A stretch of DNA of 64,000 nt from NCBI GenBank assembly GCA_964557955.1, contig CAZLCS010000003.1:1-64000 (forward strand). The letters are read 5' to 3'. The translations under genes and the position numbers were made by a program. Position 1 is the first letter of the stretch, and each line of letters opens with the position of its first letter. Under the pieces are notes generated by a model. It searched no databases. It saw only the letters and a list, made by a program, of their open reading frames with translations, and was not told where the DNA came from. Of this stretch, positions 1 through 8,539 are shown in pieces. The DNA comes from JALOOX01 sp964557955 (GTDB lineage: Bacteria > Desulfobacterota > Syntrophobacteria > Syntrophobacterales > Syntrophobacteraceae).

Positions 1-121
1 AGAGGACGATTTTGGCCCGAACAACAGAGAAATACGGCGCCGTATACTTCTGCGCCATGCCTTCAAGTTTCGCCTTCTCATCCTCGGTCAGCAGGATCTG
101 ATAAGGACTTCTTCTCGGCAT
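1..121 (-). CDS. IS630-like transposase N-terminus (partial, runs off left edge)
   Basis: A minus-strand reading frame begins at an ATG read from 121 and is open to the left edge, so only about 40 residues are visible. A strong ribosome site (AAAAGGAGGG) lies just before it. The protein begins MPRRSPYQILLTEDEKAK and continues with a KYTAPYFSVVRAKIVL stretch. This opening is typical of the helix-turn-helix region of IS630-family transposases and related stand-alone HTH proteins, where it binds the element ends. The DDE catalytic part would lie outside the window, so an intact element cannot be judged. The right-hand inverted repeat of such an element should lie between 122 and about 290, but I could not pick it out. 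Confidence 0.6.
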   Translation of the reverse strand, partial: MPRRSPYQILLTEDEKAKLEGMAQKYTAPYFSVVRAKIVL

Positions 122-293
122 ATGTCCCTCCTTTTCCAGGAGGAGTATGCCCAACAGGTAATGGTTATGCAACAACTAATACGCCATCGTATTTATGACA
201 CTTGGGTACTTAGCTTTGGATAGGAGTTCGGAGCCTGGTGAGATGGTGAAATGTGGACGACCGACAAACCATTTCGTTAGCAAGGAGTCAGCC

Positions 294-1070
294 ATGAAGA
301 CCATCACACTCTTGATGTGTGCATTCCTTTGGAGTTCGGTTTGTGATGCCGCCGTCAAAGGGGAAATGGTGGAGTACAGGCACGGCGACGTCATCCTGGA
401 AGGGTATCTGGCTTATGATGATGCCTTGAAGGAGGCTCGCCCGGGGGTTCTCGTCGTTCACGAGTGGTACGGTCTGAACGACTATGCCAAGAAGCGGGCC
501 GACCAGCTGGCGGAGCTCGGATACGTGGCCTTTGCTCTCGACATGTACGGGAAAGGAGTGAGGGCCGCCAGCAACGACGAAGCGGGAGCGCTGGCCGGGA
601 AATACAAAGGCGATCGTCCCCTCATGCGGGCCCGGGCTCAGGCGGGACTGGATGTCCTCAAGAAGCGCAGCCTGGTGGATCCGAAGCGCGTTGCAGCCAT
701 CGGCTACTGCTTCGGAGGGACCACGGTGCTGGAGATGGCCAGGGCGGGAGCCGATGTGGCCGGAGTGGTGAGCTTCCACGGCGGGCTGGACACGCCGGAT
801 CCGCAGGCCAAGCCGACCATCAGAGCGAGAGTTCTGGTGCTGCATGGGGCCGATGACCCGCTGGTGCCCGCCAAGGATATTGCGGCGTTCCACGAGGAGA
901 TGCAGAGATCCGGAGCAGACTGGCAGATGATCTACTTCGGGGGCGCCGTCCACAGCTTCACCAATCCGCAGGCGGGATCCGACCCTTCCAAGGGCGTCGC
1001 GTACAACGAAAAAGCCGACCGCCGCTCATGGGAAGCCATGAAGCTTTTCTTCGCCGAGATTTTCAAGTGA
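294..1070 (+). CDS. Secreted dienelactone hydrolase family protein
   Basis: This 258-residue alpha/beta hydrolase belongs to the dienelactone hydrolase family, which cleaves ester or lactone bonds. The start at 294 is preferred over the upstream in-frame codon at 195. It follows AAGGAG at 281-286 and gives an N-terminal signal peptide (MKTITLLMCAFLWSSVCDAA). The Cys-Asp-His triad is visible: Cys139 in GYCFGG, Asp187 or 188 in GADDP, and His220 in GAVHSF. Glu57 in HEWYG matches the glutamate that pairs with the catalytic Cys in the family. The signal peptide suggests the protein is exported, unlike the cytoplasmic clcD-type enzymes. No aromatic degradation genes lie nearby, so the substrate is unknown. 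Confidence 0.85.
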   Translation: MKTITLLMCAFLWSSVCDAAVKGEMVEYRHGDVILEGYLAYDDALKEARPGVLVVHEWYGLNDYAKKRADQLAELGYVAFALDMYGKGVRAASNDEAGALAGKYKGDRPLMRARAQAGLDVLKKRSLVDPKRVAAIGYCFGGTTVLEMARAGADVAGVVSFHGGLDTPDPQAKPTIRARVLVLHGADDPLVPAKDIAAFHEEMQRSGADWQMIYFGGAVHSFTNPQAGSDPSKGVAYNEKADRRSWEAMKLFFAEIFK

Positions 1071-1158
1071 TTTGCGGGAATGACCATTCATCCGGTCACT
1101 CAATGGTGTTGAGGGGTACTCGACAATGAAACAGCCCATGCTCGGGCTGGTCTTCAAC

Positions 1159-1207
1159 TTGAGATTTGAAACCTGAGACTTGAAACATGAAACATGAAAC
1201 TTGAGAC
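1159..1207. repeat. Seven tandem degenerate heptamers (TTGAAAC type)
   Basis: The interval reads as seven consecutive 7-base units: ttgagat, ttgaaac, ctgagac, ttgaaac, atgaaac, atgaaac, ttgagac. They lie between the dienelactone hydrolase and selO, ending 39 bases before the selO start codon. Unit length is constant while positions 1, 2 and 5 vary, so this is a true tandem array rather than chance. Degenerate heptamer arrays of this kind occur between genes in many bacteria and are usually variable in copy number. No function is visible. Confidence 0.75.
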
Positions 1208-1246
1208 TCGTTAGAGCGGATCATTTTCCAGGAGGTCCTGACACCC

Positions 1247-2728
1247 ATGTTCCCTGACAAAACCAATGGCCGCGACAGAACGGGCTGGAATTTCGACAAC
1301 ACCTATGCCCGGTTGCCGGACATTTTCTATGCGCGTTTGAGCCCGGTCCCCGTGCGTGAGCCTCGCCTGGCCGTGCTGAACCGGTCACTTGCCGAGTCGC
1401 TGGGGTTGAGCATCGAAGCGCTGGCTGCCGAGGAAGGGATCTCTGTTCTTTCGGGCAACCGGATTCCGGAGGGGGCGGAGCCCATAGCGCAGGCGTATGC
1501 GGGCCACCAGTTCGGTTATTTCACCATGCTGGGCGATGGCCGGGCGATCCTCCTGGGTGAGCACGTCACACCCGGGGGCGAGCGCTTCGACATCCAGCTC
1601 AAAGGGTCCGGCCGAACGCCCTTTTCACGCCTTGGCGACGGCCGTGCGGCGCTGGGACCGATGCTCCGGGAGTACGTCATCAGCGAGTCCATGCACGCCC
1701 TGGGTATCCCGACGAGCCGCAGCCTGGCCGTGGTGACGACGGGGGAGCCGGTGTTTCGCGAGACGGCGCTGCCCGGCGCGATTTTGACTCGTGTTTCTTC
1801 CAGCCACATCCGCGTGGGCACGTTTGAATACGTGGCGCGGCGGGCCGGTCGTGATGGCATTCGAATCCTCGCCGACTATACCCTTGGCCGTCACTACCCC
1901 GACCTTCTCGCCGCTGAAAACCCCTACCTGTCGCTGTTGGAGAAGGTGATGGAGCGTCAGGCGTCGCTCATTGCGAACTGGCTGCGGGTGGGCTTCATCC
2001 ACGGGGTGATGAACACCGACAACATGGCCCTCTCCGGCGAGACCATCGACTACGGCCCCTGCGCGTTCATGGACAGCTATGATCCGGCGACGGTCTTCAG
2101 CTCCATCGACCAGGCCGGCCGCTACGCTTTCAACAATCAGCCTCATATGGCGCAATGGAATCTCGCCCGCTTTGCCGAAACCCTGCTTCCGGTCCTCCAT
2201 CCGGACCAGGCCAGAGCCCTCCGGCTTGCGGAGGAAGCCATCGCGTCGTTTCCAGAGAGATTCCACCGCCACTGGCTTTCCATCATGCGGGCAAAGTTGG
2301 GATTGTTGACCGAAGAAGCGGATGACCAGTCCCTGGCAGAAGCCCTGCTCGATGCCATGCACCGAAACAACGCGGATTACATCAACACCTTCCGCGCTCT
2401 CGCCTCGGATACACAACCGGAGGTCTCCCTGTCCAGCGACCCGGCATTCGCGGAATGGTTGACCCGGTGGCAGATTCGCAAGGCGAGGCAGCCTCAATCG
2501 CTGGAATCCTCGGCCCGGCTTATGCGCTCCCACAATCCCGCGGTCATCCCCCGCAACCACAGGGTGGAGTATGCGCTGGAAGCGGCCGTGGAGCGCGGGG
2601 ACTTTGAGCCCATGAACCGGCTGCTCGACGTCTTGTCCAGACCCTACGACGACCCACCCGAACCGGACGTCTACCACCTGCCGCCCGCCCCCTCGGAGCG
2701 TGTCTATCAGACGTTCTGCGGAACGTGA
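1247..2728 (+). CDS. selO: Protein adenylyltransferase SelO (YdiU/UPF0061)
   Basis: This 493-residue protein matches the SelO pseudokinase family along its length. The family transfers AMP from ATP, bound in a flipped orientation, to Ser, Thr or Tyr of target proteins and is linked to redox stress. Recognisable blocks are YAGHQFGYFTMLGDGRA, the LKGSGRTPFSRLGDGRAA segment with the ATP-contacting lysine and arginines, REYVISESMHALGIPT, and HGVMNTDNM followed by DYGPCAFMD in place of the kinase catalytic and DFG loops. The C-terminus is FCGT. Its Cys occupies the place of selenocysteine in animal SelO. An AGGAGG ribosome site lies about 10 bases before the start. It looks monocistronic. Confidence 0.95.
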   Translation: MFPDKTNGRDRTGWNFDNTYARLPDIFYARLSPVPVREPRLAVLNRSLAESLGLSIEALAAEEGISVLSGNRIPEGAEPIAQAYAGHQFGYFTMLGDGRAILLGEHVTPGGERFDIQLKGSGRTPFSRLGDGRAALGPMLREYVISESMHALGIPTSRSLAVVTTGEPVFRETALPGAILTRVSSSHIRVGTFEYVARRAGRDGIRILADYTLGRHYPDLLAAENPYLSLLEKVMERQASLIANWLRVGFIHGVMNTDNMALSGETIDYGPCAFMDSYDPATVFSSIDQAGRYAFNNQPHMAQWNLARFAETLLPVLHPDQARALRLAEEAIASFPERFHRHWLSIMRAKLGLLTEEADDQSLAEALLDAMHRNNADYINTFRALASDTQPEVSLSSDPAFAEWLTRWQIRKARQPQSLESSARLMRSHNPAVIPRNHRVEYALEAAVERGDFEPMNRLLDVLSRPYDDPPEPDVYHLPPAPSERVYQTFCGT

Positions 2729-3029
2729 TCCAGCGGTCCTCTGGAAAAGCCTTGAAGCAGCCACAGACAATAAATATACTGAGGAATCAGAAGGATGGGC
2801 GAGTGCATTCCCCAACGCCTACTCGTCGGACTCTGCCGATGCGGCATGCTGACACCCTCAAGTCCCATCTTCCCTCCCGAAGATCAACAGAGGTTCCCCT
2901 CGACACGATTCGCGCGCCCAGGGGAACCTCGGCGTGTTGGGGCTGCAATTCGCCAATGCAATCCTGTTGAGGGTTGTTGCTCAGAGATGGTCTTGAGCGT
3001 GTGCGGATAGAGAAGAAGGATGCGAGAAA
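2729..3029. other. Intergenic region with a perfect hairpin
   Basis: I see no convincing gene here; the short open frames lack ribosome sites and have shadow-like composition. The one notable item is a perfect 11-base inverted repeat, GAGGTTCCCCT at 2890-2900 and its complement at 2920-2930, with a 19-base loop. No T-run follows, so it is not a classic intrinsic terminator. It could end selO transcription by another route or regulate the next gene. Confidence 0.6.
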
Positions 3030-3623
3030 ATGCGAGATTGGAATAGACCGCCAATCGGGGCTCTACTGGCAGGTACCCTTCTCCTGACAGGCATTTGTTT
3101 CGTGGCGTGTGTGCCTGATGCGATGGCTGACGGCCACGCTCACAAGGGGAAGCAGGTCGGCTGGAGCCTGTTCTCCACTTCCGAGCATGGAAAAGGCGAT
3201 AAGGGAAATGAGCTCACCGGAGAGACCGCTGCATGGATATTTGCCGCTGCCAACCTTCCGGTTCTGCTCAGCCTGCTGGTCAGGGGGCTTATCAATGGCA
3301 TCGCCGTGGCAGGAGAGCTGAAAGATCGGCTCAAGCGGTTCAACCAGGCTCAAAAGAAGTTTCTGATGCCCTTCCATTTCATTTTGAACCCTTTGGCTCT
3401 GCTGCTGGCTTTTATCCATTTCAGCCTGTCCCAGTGCAGGTCCAGTTCTCTGCCGGAATGGGGTCTGGCAGTGATGGCCTCGCTCGCTCTTATCGGCATG
3501 GTGGTCAAATTCAAAGTCAGCCCGAGAAACATGCGGAAGACTTTCTGCCAAATCCATACAAACCCTCTGCCCATCGCTTTGCTCGTGATCATCTTATGGG
3601 TCGGGCACAGCATAGTGGACTGA
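3030..3623 (+). CDS. Exported/inner-membrane protein of unknown function, five hydrophobic segments
   Basis: This 197-residue protein is not one I can name. It starts with a signal-like hydrophobic segment (about residues 9-32), has a polar, His- and Lys-rich stretch, then four more probable membrane helices near residues 68-90, 112-135, 143-162 and 178-195. Histidines fall inside or at the ends of helices (FHFILNP, FIHFSL, VGHSIVD). That pattern resembles small b-type haem membrane proteins, but no family motif is recognised. The chosen start has only a weak upstream purine stretch. It lies alone between selO and a nucleotidyltransferase. Confidence 0.6.
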   Translation: MRDWNRPPIGALLAGTLLLTGICFVACVPDAMADGHAHKGKQVGWSLFSTSEHGKGDKGNELTGETAAWIFAAANLPVLLSLLVRGLINGIAVAGELKDRLKRFNQAQKKFLMPFHFILNPLALLLAFIHFSLSQCRSSSLPEWGLAVMASLALIGMVVKFKVSPRNMRKTFCQIHTNPLPIALLVIILWVGHSIVD

Positions 3624-3674
3624 ATGTGCAGGCTGTCTTCCGCCTGACGAATAAGGCCCCAACAGGAACAAGGC

Positions 3675-4136
3675 ATGAATGTATTTGAAGAGTTCAAACG
3701 GCTTGTCCTGGAATTGGAGAAACAGGCTGTGAGGTATGCGCTCGTCGGAGGAGTCGCAATGGCCTTCTACACGGAGCCGCGATTTACCCGGGACATTGAC
3801 CTCCTCGTCGACTCCGAAGATTTCGAGAAGACGAAATCCATTCTGGAGAAGGATGGGTATTTCGAATCGGCGTTGCCTTGGACTTTTCCGGAGGTGGCGA
3901 TCGAGCTTCACCGGTTTTTGAAGGTTGCAGACGAGGAGGATGAAATGCTGATCGATATTCTCGTTGCCGGGAATGGAGAGACAAAAGAGATCATCCGGAA
4001 TGCAGTGGAAGCGGAGTCGGGACATGGAAGAGTGATGCTTGTGAGCAAGCGCGATCTGATCTGGCTTAAGAAGACGAGGGACTCGAAGCAGGACCGGGTG
4101 GATATAGAGAAGCTTGAAGATGACAAAAATCGATAG
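3675..4136 (+). CDS. Nucleotidyltransferase-fold protein (AbiEii/DUF6036-like)
   Basis: The 153-residue protein has a minimal nucleotidyltransferase core. VGGVAMAFY is followed by RFTRDIDLLVD, giving the glycine pair and the D-x-D metal ligands, and a later LIDILVA supplies the third acidic strand. Proteins with this layout are found in type II/IV toxin-antitoxin and abortive infection loci, where they transfer nucleotides to tRNA or to partner proteins, and also as uncharacterised orphans. Its last 17 bases overlap a small ORF starting at 4120, a spacing common in two-gene modules. The substrate cannot be inferred. Confidence 0.75.
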   Translation: MNVFEEFKRLVLELEKQAVRYALVGGVAMAFYTEPRFTRDIDLLVDSEDFEKTKSILEKDGYFESALPWTFPEVAIELHRFLKVADEEDEMLIDILVAGNGETKEIIRNAVEAESGHGRVMLVSKRDLIWLKKTRDSKQDRVDIEKLEDDKNR

Positions 4137-4290
4137 GGTTCTCAACAAGCTCAGTGAGCTTTACGAGTTCAATCGAAAGCTCAAGGCCTGCAAAGTTAAG
4201 GAAAAGGCTGACGAGAAAGTGCAGCGAACGGCCAAAGGAGAAGCTGATGCCAGACGAGAAGACATCCGGCCACGCGGTCGATCCGTATGA
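4120..4290 (+). CDS. Small basic/charged protein overlapping the nucleotidyltransferase gene
   Basis: An ATG at 4120, inside the end of the nucleotidyltransferase gene, opens a 56-residue frame that ends at 4290. The first 35 residues (MTKIDRVLNKLSELYEFNRK, then LKACKVKEKADEKV) look like one amphipathic helix. The remainder (TAKGEADARREDIRPRGRSV) runs in another frame through the start of the DUF1810 gene and looks unselected. It could therefore be a real partner protein whose C-terminus was cut and replaced by read-through into downstream DNA. A GCTTGAAG purine stretch precedes the start. Function is unknown; a cognate partner of the nucleotidyltransferase is the best guess. Confidence 0.45.
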   Translation: MTKIDRVLNKLSELYEFNRKLKACKVKEKADEKVQRTAKGEADARREDIRPRGRSV

Positions 4291-4714
4291 CCTGAACCGT
4301 TTCCTGCAGGCGCAAAAGGACGACTACCCGCGGGCACTTTCCGAGATCAGGAGCGGTCGGAAGCGCTCTCACTGGATGTGGTACATCTTCCCGCAGTACG
4401 AAGGGCTAGGGTTCAGCCCGACCGCCAGGTTCTACTCGATCAAGAGCGTCGCGGAAGCCGGGGCATACCTCAACCACCCGGTTCTCGGGCAGCGGCTGAC
4501 GGAGTGCTTCGAGGCAGCCCTGGGTGTCGAGGAGAAGTCCGCCCACGAGATCTTCGGGTCACCGGATGATATGAAGCTGAAGTCCTGCGCCACCCTGTTC
4601 GCATACCTCTCGCCTCCGGGGTCGGTGTTCGAACGGTTGCTCGACAAGTATTTTCAGGGCGAGTGCGACCGCAGCACACTTCGTCTGCTGGGTGTCTCGA
4701 TGGAGGAGAAGTGA
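4247..4714 (+). CDS. DUF1810 family protein
   Basis: This 155-residue protein matches the DUF1810 family, sometimes labelled calpastatin-like without real evidence. Typical family blocks are YDLNRFLQAQ, the SHWMWYIFPQ segment, and LFAYLSPPGSVFERLLDKYF near the end. The start at 4247 follows AAAGGAG at a good distance, so the longer frame from 4154 is not needed. Homologues are cytoplasmic and helical with no proven activity. The gene overlaps the small ORF before it by 44 bases in a different frame. Its neighbour on the other side is convergent. Confidence 0.85.
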   Translation: MPDEKTSGHAVDPYDLNRFLQAQKDDYPRALSEIRSGRKRSHWMWYIFPQYEGLGFSPTARFYSIKSVAEAGAYLNHPVLGQRLTECFEAALGVEEKSAHEIFGSPDDMKLKSCATLFAYLSPPGSVFERLLDKYFQGECDRSTLRLLGVSMEEK

Positions 4715-4853
4715 TACACCAGGCCTCTCTGTGCGGATCAGAGGGGCCTGGCGTGAGTCCGGCACGCCTCATGGACTCAGGCCATTTGAGACCCGCTTCT
4801 GCCCCGGGCAGCTTGGTCAGTGCCCGGAACAGGTTTGATGCGGGGGTCTCACC

Positions 4854-7607
4854 TTACGGCACGGATGAATGGCGGTTGGCGGTCTGCTGGGGCAGGGCTT
4901 CCGCCGGTCTTTCGGGAATGGTTCGGACCACCAGCGTATTGCCGAAGAGCTCTCTCGCCAGCTTCTGGACTTCTTCCACAGTAACTTTGCGAATCAGGTC
5001 GGGGTAGCGTTTCTCATAGTCCCAGCCCATTCCCAGAACTTCGTCCACGGCGGCATTGAAAGCCTGTGACGCAAGACTTTCCCGGCTGAGGTGATGCATG
5101 GTCAGAATCATGTCCTTGGCCGTCTCGAGCTCACTGACGGGTATGGGCTCTTCCTGGATCTTCTTGAGATGCCCCAGGATGATGTTCTGAACCTTGTCCA
5201 GGTTGGTCAGGGTGGTCTGAGTGAGGACGCCGAAATATCCGGCTCGCTTCCCGTAGAATGGCGTCGCTCCCACAACATACACCAGGTCTTCCTGGCCGCC
5301 GCGCAAGGCCTCGAAAAGGCGCCCGCCGGGATAAGATGTTCCGGCCAGTACGGCATCGAGGACGTCCAGAACCGGTCGCCGGTCACTGCCGATGTCGAGA
5401 CCGTTGGTGCCGATGAAGAGGCTGGCCGACGTCTTCTCGGTCTTTTTTTCCACCGTTCGACTCGATGTGAGCGGCTGGGTTTCGCTGGGCCAGTCGGGGA
5501 GCGTGACGGCCTCTCCTTTCCATGCCCCGAAGAGCTTGATGAGCCTTGCCAGGAGTGGGCCCGAGTCGATGTCTCCGTATATGGCGAGCACCGAATGGGA
5601 TGGGTTCACCATATGCCGGTAGAAAGCCAGAATGTCGTCTCTCCCCATGGCTTGAATGGACTCCGCTGTGCCGAGCCGGTCGCGCTCGTAAGGCGACTTC
5701 GAGAAATAGTTCCTCTTAAACAGCTGCACCAGCTCGTACTGCCAGCTTTCCTGCTGCTTCCGGATGGCGAGTAGAAACTCGTTGCGCTTCTTCTCGATCT
5801 CATCCTCCGGGAAGTGTGCATTCTGAACAACGTCGGACAGGACGCCGAGCGCGGTTTCCAGGTCCTCCCGGAGGACCCTGATGGATACATGGTAGGTGTT
5901 GTTGTCCGATCGGCTCCCGATGGCCCCACCAATGTCTTCAATGGCGCTCAGCAGTTCCAGCTTGCCCCGGGTGTGCGTCCCCGCAGTGAGCAGAGAGGCC
6001 GTGAAGGCCGACATCCCCGGATGTGAGGCAGGTTCCATGAGGAGGCCGCCGAGGCCGTAAAGCTGGATGTACACTACCGGAAGGGATGAATCCTCCTTCA
6101 AGACGACCTTGAGGCCGTTTTCCAGGGTGTGGAAAGACTCCCCGGCCTCGACCGTTCGAGGTGCAGAGCCCGTTTGAACAGCCGTGGATTGGGCACCGGA
6201 ATTCGGGGGTCTCAAAACCGCCACGTTCATCCGCTCTTTGCGGAGGTAGGCTCGAGCGACTTCACGAATCTGCTCGGCGGTGACGTTTCGAATCCCTTCC
6301 ACGTAGGTTTCGTCAAAATAGGGATCTCCCGTGTCGTAAAATGAGGATGCCAGGGAAGAGGCGAGAGCTGATGCTGTCTCCTTCCCGAAAATGTGCCGGG
6401 CGATGGTGCTCTTTTTGGCTTTTTCGAGCTCCTGGGGGGACACCAGTTCGTCTTTGAACCGCTCGATCTCCTGCTCTACGCTGGTGAGCACTTCAGGCCA
6501 GTTCTGGGACGGAAGGGTCAGGGAAATGGCAAATTGCCCATGGACAAAGCCGGGGGTCCAGTTGGAGGCTCCCACGCTCAAGACCAGGCTCTCCCGCTCC
6601 TTGAGCCTCTGGTCGAGGCGCGAAGTCTGTCCTTCACCCAGCAGAAAGGCCAGTACGTCGAGAGGGTACATGTCCGGGTTGTGCAGATTCACGGAGGGGA
6701 AGCCCAGCATGGCCTGGTGCAGTCGGGCGAGGGGCGATTCCTGCTCAGCCCAGCGCGGACCGGTCTGGGCGGGCTCCGTCGGGAGTACAAGGGGGCCTGC
6801 CGATTTTCTCCCAAAATCCCTCGTTTTTTGGGCGATGAAGGAGAGCACTTCCCAGAGCTCGATGTTGCCCACAACGGACACGATCATCTGGTCGGGCTGG
6901 TACCGCTCCGTGTAATACTGCAGAAGATCTTCATGACTTTTCTCAACAAACACCTGCTCGTACCCGATGACCGGGTTTCTAACCGGATGTTTGAGGTATG
7001 CCGTCTTAATGAAAAGCTTCCACAGCTCCCGGTCGACATTGTTTTCCCCCATCTTGATTTCCTGCTGGATGACGGCCTTTTCCCGGGCGACTTCCTGGGG
7101 ATTCAGAGAGCACTCGCTGACGTAGGAGAGGAGCAGATCGAGGGCGTCCTTCCAATGTTGGGCCGACGTGTTGATATAGTACACGGTTCGGTCGTGGGAG
7201 GTGTAGGCGTTGGCGGCGCCGCCCATCTTCTGCAGCCGCTCTTTGGCCTCGCTTTCGCTGAAGGACCGGGTCGATCCTCCGGATACGACATGCTCGAGGT
7301 AGTGAGAGAGGCCGGCCGTGAGGTGCCGTCCTTCATAAATGGAGCCGGCCCGCACATAGACCTGGGCCGAAACGACGTCGTTTTCGGCCTTGTGTCGCAT
7401 GAGAACCGTCAGACCATTGTTCAATACCACAAAGAGGTCTCCGGGTTTGGAGGCGAGTACCCGGTCGACGGATGCATCCAACGGGGCAGGGATTGAGGGT
7501 GCGGATGCCAAAGACGTCGAGGCGCAGCTTGGGGCGGGTCCCGCCAGCAGAACCATCGCGATGAACCCGTGGGTCAAAAACAGCTTCAAGGATCGCGAAT
7601 GAATCAT
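4854..7607 (-). CDS. M16 family zinc metalloprotease, double-domain, exported
   Basis: This 917-residue protein carries two M16 (pitrilysin-like) halves. The N-terminal half holds the inverted zinc motif HYLEH at about residues 102-106 (His, Glu, His). A further acidic ligand is expected in the EKAVIQQEIK segment about 75 residues later. The C-terminal half, from about residue 490, resembles the inactive M16_C partner that completes the peptide chamber. The start at 7607 follows AGGAGCTC and yields an N-terminal hydrophobic export signal. Such proteins degrade or process peptides in the periplasm or envelope. It stands alone on the minus strand. Confidence 0.9.
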   Translation of the reverse strand: MIHSRSLKLFLTHGFIAMVLLAGPAPSCASTSLASAPSIPAPLDASVDRVLASKPGDLFVVLNNGLTVLMRHKAENDVVSAQVYVRAGSIYEGRHLTAGLSHYLEHVVSGGSTRSFSESEAKERLQKMGGAANAYTSHDRTVYYINTSAQHWKDALDLLLSYVSECSLNPQEVAREKAVIQQEIKMGENNVDRELWKLFIKTAYLKHPVRNPVIGYEQVFVEKSHEDLLQYYTERYQPDQMIVSVVGNIELWEVLSFIAQKTRDFGRKSAGPLVLPTEPAQTGPRWAEQESPLARLHQAMLGFPSVNLHNPDMYPLDVLAFLLGEGQTSRLDQRLKERESLVLSVGASNWTPGFVHGQFAISLTLPSQNWPEVLTSVEQEIERFKDELVSPQELEKAKKSTIARHIFGKETASALASSLASSFYDTGDPYFDETYVEGIRNVTAEQIREVARAYLRKERMNVAVLRPPNSGAQSTAVQTGSAPRTVEAGESFHTLENGLKVVLKEDSSLPVVYIQLYGLGGLLMEPASHPGMSAFTASLLTAGTHTRGKLELLSAIEDIGGAIGSRSDNNTYHVSIRVLREDLETALGVLSDVVQNAHFPEDEIEKKRNEFLLAIRKQQESWQYELVQLFKRNYFSKSPYERDRLGTAESIQAMGRDDILAFYRHMVNPSHSVLAIYGDIDSGPLLARLIKLFGAWKGEAVTLPDWPSETQPLTSSRTVEKKTEKTSASLFIGTNGLDIGSDRRPVLDVLDAVLAGTSYPGGRLFEALRGGQEDLVYVVGATPFYGKRAGYFGVLTQTTLTNLDKVQNIILGHLKKIQEEPIPVSELETAKDMILTMHHLSRESLASQAFNAAVDEVLGMGWDYEKRYPDLIRKVTVEEVQKLARELFGNTLVVRTIPERPAEALPQQTANRHSSVP

Positions 7608-7670
7608 TTCGAGCTCCTGTTTACTTCGGCGGCACATTGTGCGGAGAATCTGAGTACAAGCGCATTGTTG

Positions 7671-8432
7671 TCATAGAAGCCCTTGAACGATGAGCTCGCA
7701 GATGTACTCATGTCTGTTAATGATATGGTTGCAAGTCCGAATGTGCAAAGGGGGAGAGGTGATTTCGATGATGTGCCATCGGCCCTTGAAGTGGCCCCAC
7801 TCAATGACGATGTCGTCCAGTTGCGTGAGCTCTGTCAGTCTTCGGTTCATCGCCCGAAGTGGAGCGAGGCCCGCATCTAGAACGGGTATCGGTTTCCACG
7901 GTTCGCTGCTGGCGTTTCCCGCTGTCATCTGATGAGCCGCCAGACATTCATGCTGGACGGCTGTCAGGCGGATTCGATCCTCCCAGGGGATCGCTTCCCG
8001 GATGAGCAGCGGATTGAAGCTGTTCACAACCGATTCAAGATCGGAAAGAGACTCGATCCGGTGGGCTCCTCCCGATCTCGGATTAGGCGCCAGCGCATCG
8101 AAAGGCATTCGGTGGTCTTTGAGTATCCTCTCCTTCTGGCGGTTTCCGAAATAAAGGCGTGTTCTGGCAGAAGGCCATTCCAGGAACTGGAACAAGAGAG
8201 CCTGTAGGACGCGTGACCGGGGATATCGATAGCTCTGAGGGGACGGGAAGGTGGGAATGGAGGCGGATTCGAGAATTCCCAGAAATCTGGGGGTGGGAAA
8301 GAAGATCCGCCTTGCATTCCGGATGAGCGCTCGCTCCGCGGGGTCGTAGTCGTCGATGCAGGGCCGTATGCCCAGGGTGTGGACGGAGGGACATTGAAGG
8401 AGAAACGGGGCAAGGGCGATATTGGCACTCAT
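7671..8432 (-). CDS. Unrecognised protein with ATP-grasp-like features
   Basis: I do not recognise this 253-residue protein with certainty. Its plan resembles a small ATP-grasp ligase such as RimK. An N-terminal part has FPTPRFLGILESASIPTF. The middle has YFGNRQKERI and then PLLIREAIPWEDRIRLTAVQ. The end has DIVIEWGHFKGRWHIIEIT, which looks like the Asp/Glu metal-ligand strand closing such enzymes. The usual glycine-rich ATP loop is not obvious, so it may be divergent or inactive. It is divergently transcribed from the IF-2-like gene, and their starts are 107 bases apart. Confidence 0.6.
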   Translation of the reverse strand: MSANIALAPFLLQCPSVHTLGIRPCIDDYDPAERALIRNARRIFFPTPRFLGILESASIPTFPSPQSYRYPRSRVLQALLFQFLEWPSARTRLYFGNRQKERILKDHRMPFDALAPNPRSGGAHRIESLSDLESVVNSFNPLLIREAIPWEDRIRLTAVQHECLAAHQMTAGNASSEPWKPIPVLDAGLAPLRAMNRRLTELTQLDDIVIEWGHFKGRWHIIEITSPPLHIRTCNHIINRHEYICELIVQGLL

Positions 8433-8539
8433 CTTCCTGGTGAACCTCCCTCGATTCTCTGAGGAAATGTATTAATATTATAAAATGGTTTCAACCAGAA
8501 ACAGGTTATCCAGGATTCTCATCATGGGAGGCGGAAAAT

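Noticed and set aside
1625..2815. Long minus-strand open frame (396 codons) opposite selO
   Set aside because: It is antisense to a clear SelO gene, has no family-like text and no ribosome site. It is a shadow of GC-rich codon use.
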